This document shows positions 6,322 to 14,556 of a stretch of 14,556 nt of DNA, in pieces. The position numbers were made by a program, and so were the translations under genes. Source of the stretch: Merdiplasma sp905207905 (GTDB lineage: Bacteria > Bacillota > Clostridia > Lachnospirales > Lachnospiraceae); assembly GCA_902475025.1 (NCBI GenBank), contig CABRXX010000066.1, forward strand, positions 1 to 14,556, written 5' to 3'. The notes under the pieces were generated by a model, which saw only the letters and a program-made list of their open reading frames with translations, searched no databases and had not been told where the DNA came from. Within the stretch, counting starts at the first letter, position 1, and each line of letters opens with the position of its first letter.

Positions 6322-7914
6322 GTGAAAAAGAGAAGAGTTTTGATGGTGTCCATGTTCATGATTTTGCTGTTGGGGCTGTTTGCAGCGCCGGCTATGGCTG
6401 CGGGTAAGACCGGATGGATACAGAATGGAAAGAAGATCTATTACCGCAGCCCGGAGGGAGAGAATCAGGGAGAAAAGGTAAAGGGGCTTTGGAAGATTGG
6501 AAAAAAGACCTATTATTTTGATAAGTGGGGAATCTTAAAGACCGGTTGGATCAAGACAGAGGACGGTTACCGCTATTTTAAGCCTACAGGAAACATCGGG
6601 GACAAGGGAGCTATGTATACGGGCTTAAAAACGATTGGGAAGGATAAGTTTTACTTTGAAAAGAACGGCGTGGTGGCCACAGGGATGAGAAAGGTGGGCA
6701 GACAGACCTATTTTTTCAGTACCAGCAAAACCATGGGAGTAAGGGGAAAAGCGGTAAAGAACTGCTTTAAAAGCTGGAAAGGTAAGCGGTATTATTTTGG
6801 CGAAAAAGGCACTATGCTGAAAAATACCTGGGTAAAAAAGTACTATTATGTAGGTAAGGATGGAGCCAAGCTGGTGAATACGGTGACTCCCGACGGCTAT
6901 CTGGTAGGGGAGGATGGAAAAAAGGTAGGAACCACAAAGGTAAACGGCTGGGTAAAGATCCAGAATAAATGGAAATATTATGTAAAGAGCCAGAAACGGT
7001 TCCTGGAAAAAGAATGGAAAACAGTAAATGGTAAGCGGTATTATCTGGATGCAGATGGTTTCCGGGTGACAGGATGGCAGAATATAGGGAAGAATCGGTA
7101 TCACTTTACTTCCCAGGGCGTGATGCAGAAAGGTCTGGTGAAGATCGGCAGCAAAACCTATTACTTTAACGACAAAGGACAGCTTCAGAGGAATACAACG
7201 GTAGACGGCTACGTGGTAGACGAAAATGGCGTGGCTACCAAGGATCCCAACTCCAAACCGAAGATCCTGGTGATCGCAGGTCATGGTCAGGGAGACCCGG
7301 GAGCTACCTCTACCTGGGGATATGAGAGCAATTACACGAGACAGTTTGCAAAGCTGATTGTAAATGAACTGAAAAAGAGCGGCAAGGTGGATGTAACCTA
7401 TTATAAAAATGGCAGCGCCAGCTATGACTGCTATCAGCAGAATGCCAAGACGTTGGGCAGCTCGGGTGCTAATATCAGCCGTCTCATTACTGGTAAGGGA
7501 AATGCAAAGAACAGGGTAAAGGCGGCTTTAAAGCGCAATCCCAATCTGCCTGTGTTTACAGACTATGATTATGTGCTGGAGATCCATTTTAACGCCATGG
7601 GATCCGGAAAGAATCCTCAAGGAAACGGCAGCTATACAGGCATTGGTTTTTATATCAACAATTATAAGAATAAATACACGCTGGAGAGAAATATTCTTTC
7701 CAGGGTAGTGCGCCTTGGCTTTAAGCAGTGGGGAAGCGGTGTTTTTGCCTCTTCCGGTCTGTTTAACGCCAGAGTTTGCCAGGAACTGGGAGTCAGCTAT
7801 GGACTTTTGGAGACTGCCTTTATTGATGACGGGGACGATATGCGTTTTTATACAAAGAATAAAAGTAAGATGGCAAAGGCAGTCAGTGATGCTATCGTGG
7901 ATTATTATTCCTGA
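6322..7914 (+). CDS. Secreted N-acetylmuramoyl-L-alanine amidase with cell-wall-binding repeats
   Basis: This is a 530-residue exported peptidoglycan hydrolase. A signal peptide (MKKRR, hydrophobic core, cleavage after AMA near residue 26) leads to roughly residues 30-310 of aromatic-rich choline-binding-like repeats (GW..xxGKxYYF patterns such as KTYYFDKWGILKTGW), which anchor to the wall. From residue 314 comes an Amidase_3-type zinc domain with candidate zinc ligands His321 (AGHGQGDPGA), Glu335 (YESN) and His422 (EIHFNA), and catalytic Glu497 (LLETAF). It would cut the bond between muramic acid and L-alanine of the stem peptide. Start GTG at 6322 follows AAGGAG at ten bases and gives a proper signal peptide. 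One cysteine pair candidate (Cys in YDCYQQ and VCQE) is present. Roles could include daughter-cell separation or autolysis. Confidence 0.9.
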   Translation: MKKRRVLMVSMFMILLLGLFAAPAMAAGKTGWIQNGKKIYYRSPEGENQGEKVKGLWKIGKKTYYFDKWGILKTGWIKTEDGYRYFKPTGNIGDKGAMYTGLKTIGKDKFYFEKNGVVATGMRKVGRQTYFFSTSKTMGVRGKAVKNCFKSWKGKRYYFGEKGTMLKNTWVKKYYYVGKDGAKLVNTVTPDGYLVGEDGKKVGTTKVNGWVKIQNKWKYYVKSQKRFLEKEWKTVNGKRYYLDADGFRVTGWQNIGKNRYHFTSQGVMQKGLVKIGSKTYYFNDKGQLQRNTTVDGYVVDENGVATKDPNSKPKILVIAGHGQGDPGATSTWGYESNYTRQFAKLIVNELKKSGKVDVTYYKNGSASYDCYQQNAKTLGSSGANISRLITGKGNAKNRVKAALKRNPNLPVFTDYDYVLEIHFNAMGSGKNPQGNGSYTGIGFYINNYKNKYTLERNILSRVVRLGFKQWGSGVFASSGLFNARVCQELGVSYGLLETAFIDDGDDMRFYTKNKSKMAKAVSDAIVDYYS

Positions 7915-7941
7915 TAATGGATAATTATTACATTTCAGCAG

Positions 7942-7970
7942 TTGACAAGAAAACCAGATGTTGTTAAAAT
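7942..7970 (+). promoter_or_regulatory. Promoter of ilvN-ilvC
   Basis: Consensus TTGACA at 7942-7947 and TAAAAT at 7965-7970 with a 17-base spacer. The transcript start near 7977 leaves a leader of only about 40 bases, too short for a T-box or leader-peptide attenuator, so control would be at initiation. Confidence 0.85.
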
Positions 7971-8017
7971 ATTTAGCAAATAAAGACATACCGTGAAGAA
8001 AAGTTGAGGTAGCGAGC

Positions 8018-8515
8018 ATGAAGAAAAGAGTTTTGTCTTTGCTGGTGGATAATACCTCCGGTGTATTAAGTCGGGTGGCCGGTTTGTTCAGCCGCAGAGG
8101 GTACAATATAGAGAGCCTTACGGTGGGGGAGACAGCAGATCCCAGATATTCCCGTATGACGATTGTGGCAGTTGGGGATGAGCTGATTTTGGAGCAGATT
8201 ACCAAGCAGCTGGCCAAGCTGGTGGATGTGGTGGATATCAAGGTACTGAATGCGGAAAACAGCGTAAACCGGGAACTGGTGCTTGTGAAGGTGCGGGTGG
8301 ACGGTGAGGATCGTCAGTCCGTGATTTCTATGGTGAATGTGTTCCGGGGAAAGATTGTAGATGTGGGTGTGGATTCTCTGATCATCGAACTCACAGGACA
8401 GCAGAGCAAGCTGGATGCTTTCCTGCGGCTTTTGAAGGATTATGAGATTCTGGAGCTGGCCAGAACCGGTATTACCGGTCTGAGCAGAGGCACCGACGAT
8501 ATCCGTTATTTGTAG
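8018..8515 (+). CDS. ilvN: Acetolactate synthase regulatory (small) subunit
   Basis: This 165-residue protein has the typical length of IlvN/IlvH small subunits. An N-terminal ACT domain (about residues 2-76) shows LLVDNTSGVLSRVAGLFSRRGYNIESLTVG, the valine-binding and dimerising region, followed by the conserved C-terminal domain ending TGITGLSRGT. It activates the catalytic IlvB subunit and makes it sensitive to valine inhibition, at the first shared step of valine, leucine and isoleucine synthesis. ATG at 8018 has GAGG eight bases upstream. ilvB is not adjacent or elsewhere in the window, so the catalytic partner must be encoded elsewhere. ilvC follows after 36 bases in the same unit. Confidence 0.95.
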   Translation: MKKRVLSLLVDNTSGVLSRVAGLFSRRGYNIESLTVGETADPRYSRMTIVAVGDELILEQITKQLAKLVDVVDIKVLNAENSVNRELVLVKVRVDGEDRQSVISMVNVFRGKIVDVGVDSLIIELTGQQSKLDAFLRLLKDYEILELARTGITGLSRGTDDIRYL

Positions 8516-11500
8516 GCAACAGAAAAATTTATATAAAGCGAGGTAGAGGAAATGTCAGCTAAAATTTATTATCAGGAAGATTGCAACCTTTCTATGCTGG
8601 AAGGCAAGACCATTGCAGTGATTGGCTACGGAAGCCAGGGACATGCCCATGCGTTGAATGCAAAGGAGTCCGGCTGCCACGTGATCATCGGTTTGTATGA
8701 GGGCTCAAGATCCTGGCAGAAGGCAGTGGATCAGGGATTTGAGGTTTACACAGCGGCTGAGGCGGCTAAGAGAGCAGATATTATCATGATCCTGATCAAC
8801 GACGAAAAGCAGGCTGAACTGTATAAGAAGGATATTGAACCCAATCTGGAGGAGGGCAATATGCTGATGTTTGCCCATGGATTTAATATTCACTTTGGCT
8901 GCATTGTTCCCCCGAAGAATGTGGATGTTACGATGATTGCTCCCAAGGGACCGGGACATACGGTAAGAAGCGAATACCAGGCTGGAAAAGGTGTTCCCTG
9001 TCTGGTGGCAGTGCATCAGGATGCCACCGGAAAAGCGCTTGATCTGGCATTGGCTTACGCTCAGGCTATCGGCGGGGCAAGAGCAGGCGTTCTGGAGACC
9101 ACTTTCCGTACAGAGACAGAGACAGACCTGTTCGGTGAGCAGGCGGTGCTTTGCGGCGGTGTGTGCGCTTTGATGCAGGCTGGCTATGAGACCTTGGTGG
9201 AGGCCGGATATGATCCCAGAAATGCATACTTTGAGTGTATCCACGAAATGAAGCTGATTGTTGACCTGATCTATCAGTCCGGCTTCGCGGGCATGAGATA
9301 TTCGATCTCCAATACAGCAGAGTACGGCGATTATATCACTGGCCCGAAGCTGATCACAGAGGAGACAAAGAAGACTATGAAGAAGATCCTGAGCGATATT
9401 CAGGATGGTACTTTTGCAAAGGACTTCCTTCTGGATATGTCCAGTGCAGGGGGACAGGTACATTTTAAAGCTATGCGCAAGCTGGCAGCAGAGCATCCCT
9501 CAGAGATTGTGGGAGAGGAGATCCGTAAACTGTACAGCTGGAATGGCGAGGATAAGCTGATCAATAACTGATAGGATGGCTTTCCTGAGAATTTTTGAGC
9601 AATAGAGGCGCAGAGAGCGGGGCTTTCTGCTCTGAAGAATAAGCGGCTGTTCTAAAACAGAGAAACTGGTATGGTTTCGGTGTTTTTCAAAGAAAATGGA
9701 TTTTTTCAGAGAAAATTACGAAGGGATACCGGAGGACCTGTTTTAGAACAGCCGTTTTTTTCATAGGAAATTCCATTCCTGCTGAAACAAAAACGCTTCG
9801 CAGGAGCGCACTGCAGCGGGCATCCTCTGATTCACGGAGACAATGGGACAGGCAGAGATACTTGCGCGGGTAGTAGGTCATTGCAGGTACGCTGGTTCTA
9901 GGTGTTGAGAAAAGTCTGGATCACCGGATTTTTCTGATCCTCCTTCCTCCATACAAAGCTGATCTGTCTTGGTGCAAAGGTCAATTCCAGGGGGAGCTCT
10001 GTTAATTGGCCGGCGGCCAGCTCTTCCTGGACAAATTCCCGTACAACGCAGGCGGCGCCAAGGCCGATGCGGGCAAACTCTATGAGAAGATCCATGGTGG
10101 AGACCTCCAGAACATTGGACAGCTCCAGACCCTGTTCCAGGAAGGCCTGATTTACATACTGTCTGGTAATGTTTTCTTCATCCAGCATCATAAAAGTGGC
10201 AGTGTTATAAATATCCTGAAAATCCGAGCGGAGTTTCAGATGCTCCAGATAAGAAGGAGCAGCGGCAAAAATATCCTGGATTTTTTGCACCGGCTGAAAA
10301 TAAAACCCTTTCTGAGCAGCGGGCTGGCCCACCAGTCCTATATCAATCTTATTTTCCTCCAGTAAGGTCAGGGTCTGGTAGGTGGACTGACAGAAGATGG
10401 AGAGCTTCGTGTGAGGATTGTCCTGAATGAAACGCTGAAGCCGGGGCATCAGGATATATTTGCACAGAGTAGTACTAACGCCGATGCGAAGCTGGGTCAT
10501 ACCAAGGGCCTGACGGCGGGCCAGCAGTTCTTCACCGGATTTTAAGGCTGAGAAGGCTTCGCTGGTATGACGATACAGGAGTTCGCCTTCGGGGGTCAGG
10601 CTCACGCCTCTGGATGTTCGCTTAAAAAGGGTGACTCCCAGATTTTCCTCCAGCTTTTGAATGGATTTGCTGATGGCAGGCTGGCTGATAAACAGAGATT
10701 TTGCTGCCCGGGAAATATTTCCCTTCTCAGCTACTGTATGAAAGACAGAATAAAGAGAGAGATTTTGTTCCATATAAATACACACTCCTGATAGAATATG
10801 AGAATATCGATATAACTTGCAGTTATAATAAATATGATTAATATGTATTAGTATTATAACAGAACCTGTGATAAGATAGCAATAGATAAAAATTTCAGTC
10901 ACAGGAAGAAGAAAACAAAGAGCAATATTGGAAAGAAGAGTAAGACAGAAGCAGTTTATCAGAACAGATGGGGCTTTCCATTATTGATAGAGAACAGGAG
11001 GTCATATAAATGGGAATGACAATGACGCAGAAGATTTTGGCAGCTGCAGCAGGACTGGAAAAGGTGGAGGCTGGACAGTTGATTGAGGCGAAGCTGGATC
11101 TGGTGCTGGGAAATGATATTACTTCCCCAGTGGCAATCCATGAGATGGATAAGATGACAGTGAACAAGGTGTTTGATAAGGATAAGGTGGCACTGGTTAT
11201 GGATCACTTTATTCCCAATAAGGATATCAAGTCCGCAGAACACTGTAAATGTGTTCGGGAGTTTGCCTGCAAACACAATATTACCAACTATTTTGATGTG
11301 GGCCAGATGGGCATTGAGCATGCGCTGCTTCCGGAGCAGGGGCTGACTGTGGCAGGGGACGTGATCATTGGAGCAGATTCCCATACCTGCACCTACGGCG
11401 CACTGGGAGCTTTTTCTACCGGCGTGGGAAGTACCGACATGGCGGCAGGGATGGCTACCGGAAAGGCATGGTTTAAAGTTCCCTCTGCCATCAAATTCAA

Positions 11501-14500
11501 TCTGATTGGAAAGCCGGATCAGTGGGTCAGCGGCAAGGATGTGATTCTTCATATTATCGGTATGATTGGTGTGGACGGTGCGCTGTACCGTTCTATGGAG
11601 TTTGTGGGGGAAGGGATCGCCAATTTGTCTATGGATGACCGGTTTACCATTGCCAATATGGCGATTGAGGCTGGAGGCAAAAACGGTATTTTCCCGGTGG
11701 ACGAGCAGGCTGTTGCCTATATGAAGGAGCATTCTAAGAGAGAGTTTAAGATTTATGAGGCAGACGAGGACGCCCAGTATGATGAAGAATACACGATTGA
11801 TCTTAGCCAGCTAAAGTCAACGGTGGCTTTCCCCCATCTTCCGGAAAATACCAGGACAGTGGATGAAATCCAGGAGGATGTGGTGATCGATCAGGCCGTG
11901 ATCGGTTCCTGCACGAATGGACGGATCAGTGATCTGCGCTGTGCAGCCAGGATTCTGGAGGGAAGAAAGGTGAAAAAAGGGGTTCGCTGTATTGTGATTC
12001 CGGGAACTCAGAAAATCTATCTTCAGGCCATGGAGGAAGGGCTTTTAAAGACCTTTATTGAAGCGGGGGCAGTGGTGAGCACTCCCACCTGCGGTCCCTG
12101 CCTTGGAGGGTATATGGGCATTTTGGCTGCGGGAGAGCGGTGCATTTCCACTACGAACCGGAACTTTGTAGGCCGTATGGGGCACGTGGATTCCGAGGTG
12201 TATCTGGCCAGCCCGGCAGTGGCGGCAGCCAGCGCAGTGACAGGTAAGATTTCCGCACCCAGTGAGCTGGGGATGTAAAGGAGGAGCATAGCATGAAAGC
12301 GCAAGGAACAGTTTTTAAATATGGAGATAACGTGGATACGGATGTGATCATCCCAGCCAGGTATTTAAATTCTTCGGATCCTAAGGAGCTGGCGGCACAC
12401 TGTATGGAGGATCTGGACCGAGAATTTGTAAATCGGGTGAAGCCTGGAGATATCATCGTGGCTGACAAAAATTTTGGCTGCGGTTCCTCCAGGGAGCATG
12501 CGCCTATAGCCATTAAGGCAGCAGGGGTAAGTTGTGTGATTGCAGAAACCTTCGCCAGAATTTTTTACCGCAATGCCATTAATATCGGGCTGCCTATCAT
12601 TGAGTGTCCGGAGGCTTCCAGAGGAATTTCCCAGGGAGATGAAGTTGAGGTGGACTTTGACAGTGGAATCATTTATAATCGAACCAGGGGAACCCAGTTT
12701 AAGGGTCAGGCGTTTCCACCTTTTATGCAGAAGATCATTGAGGCGGAGGGGCTGATCAATTATATTAACAATAAAGAAGAATAAAACACTCTTTTCCCGG
12801 GAATGCTGTGGGGAAAGGGGTGAAAGCTGAGTTGCCCCAAAAGTAAGAATGGAGGAAACTGCTATGAGAATTACTTTTTTTGCGGCAAAGAGCTATGATA
12901 GAGAGTCATTTGATAAAATTAAAAATCAGTATCCCCAGTTGGAGCTGGAATATTGGGAGACAGAGTTATCACCCAAAACGGCTGCCTATGTGACAGACAG
13001 TGAGGCAGTATGCCCCTTTGTGAGTTCTGATGTCAGTGAGCCGGTGCTGAAGATTTTGAAGGATCGTGGAGTTAAGCTGGTGCTGATGCGCTGCGCTGGC
13101 TTCAACAATGTGGATTTGGAGGCTGCCACCAAATATGGCATCAAGGTAATGCGTGTGCCAGGCTATTCGCCGGAAGCGGTGGCAGAACATGCCATGGCGC
13201 TGGCCATGGCAGTCAACCGTCGTATCCACAAAGCCTATTTAAAGGTGCGAGAGAACAATTTCAGTCTTCAGGGACTGGCGGGCGTGAATTTTTACCAGAA
13301 GACAGCCGGTATCATCGGCACCGGAAAAATTGGCGCGGCCATGGCTCGTATCTGCCATGGATATGGTATGAAGGTACTTGCCTATGATATGTATCAGAAC
13401 CCGGATCTGGATTTTGTAGAGTATGTGGAACTGGATGAGCTGCTGGCTAAGAGTGATCTGATCTCTCTGCACTGCCCGCTGATGGACAGCACCTATCATA
13501 TGATCAATCTGGAGACCATTGGAAAAATGAAAGATGGTGTAATTTTAATCAATACTTCCCGGGGCGGTCTGGTAAAGACCGATGATTTGATTGCAGGAAT
13601 CCGTGAGAGGAAGTTCTTTGGAGTAGGATTGGATGTATATGAGGAGGAGACCAGCAATGTGTTTGAGAATCATGAGGATGATATCCTGATGCATTCTACT
13701 ACAGCAAGACTTTTATCTTTTCCCAATGTGATCGTCACTTCCCACCAGGGCTTTTTCACGGAGGAGGCGCTGCGGGCCATCAGTGAGGTGACCATGGACA
13801 ATGCCATGGCTTACCTGAAAGGAGAAAAGACAGGGACAGAGCTGAATTAACAGGCGGCCTTCTTTTGAAAGAGCCGAGGCGGAAAAGGCATTGGACAGGG
13901 GGAAACGAAGCATGCAGCCTTCCTTTGTTTCCAGTTCCTTGAGTCCTGGATTGGCGGTTCCTGGTACACCGTTTGCCCGAAAGCTTCTAATCCGCTTCTT
14001 TCAGATAGAAGATGGCCAGCTGGGTGCGGTCACGCAGTTCCAATTTATTCAGGATGGTGCTGAGATAGTTCCGCACTGTCCCCTCTGATAGAAACAGGGC
14101 TTCAGCGATTTCACGGTTGCTGAGGCCCTTTGCTACGCCCTGGATGATCTCCAGTTCTTTTTCAGAGATGTCCAGACGGCTCCAGTCAAATACGGATTTT
14201 TTCCGGAGCATTTCCGGGATCCGATGAATGACCTGGCGGCCAAAGACAGTCTGACCCATGGAGACAGCCCGGATAGCTGGTACGATGTGGGCATAATCCT
14301 GTTTCAGAAGATAGCCTCTGGTTCCCAGGTGAAGAGCTTTGATGATATACTCATCGTCAGAAAAGGTGGTGAGCAACAGAATTTTGGCATCAAAATGGCG
14401 GGAGAGTATCTGTTCAGCTGCCTCCAGCCCATCCATATCTTTCATGCGGATATCCATGACCAGGACTTCCGGCTGAAATTTTTCATAGAGGTCTACAGCT

Positions 14501-14556
14501 TCAGCGCCGGAGTTTCCTATGGCAATTACCTTCAGGTCCGGAGCTGCTTCCAGAAT

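Overview
The window looks like chromosomal DNA of a gut-type Clostridia, most likely a Lachnospiraceae member. This rests on moderate GC content, strong AGGAGG-type ribosome sites, TTGACA/TATAAT promoters, a NarL-type regulator, a choline-binding-like wall amidase, a short two-CBS protein of the MNILFYL type and palindromic dispersed repeats. The genus cannot be fixed from sequence reading alone.

Left region (1-5466). A tRNA-Ala(GGC) fragment with its terminator is followed by a promoter and a TPP (THI-box) riboswitch. The riboswitch leads through an intrinsic terminator and about 220 bp of dispersed palindromic repeats into an operon. The operon encodes an ABC permease, a ThiY/NMT1-type periplasmic-binding-like protein, an ABC ATPase, a TatD-like metal hydrolase, a possible 35-residue peptide and a DUF362 protein with four C-terminal cysteines. 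The riboswitch and the binding protein point to uptake of a thiamin pyrimidine precursor. The jobs of the TatD-like and DUF362 proteins in that setting are unknown and are the main candidate novelty.

Middle region (5467-7914). Two single genes follow, each with its own promoter: a two-CBS-domain protein ending at a strong terminator, and a secreted N-acetylmuramoyl-L-alanine amidase with many cell-wall-binding repeats.

Right region (7915-13850). This is a branched-chain amino acid cluster. ilvN and ilvC run from a near-consensus promoter and end at an unusual long-armed, large-loop terminator. A LysR regulator (minus strand) is divergent from leuC-leuD, with a perfect dyad between them. ilvB, ilvD, leuA and leuB are not in the window. 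An LdhA-type D-lactate dehydrogenase lies downstream of leuD. The window ends inside a convergent NarL/LuxR-type response regulator gene whose 5' end is outside.

Dispersed repeats: a TTTCATAGGAAA element sits directly after three different intrinsic terminators (near 391, 6181 and 9757), always in the same orientation. A second, hairpin-rich element separates the permease and binding-protein genes (about 1410-1550).
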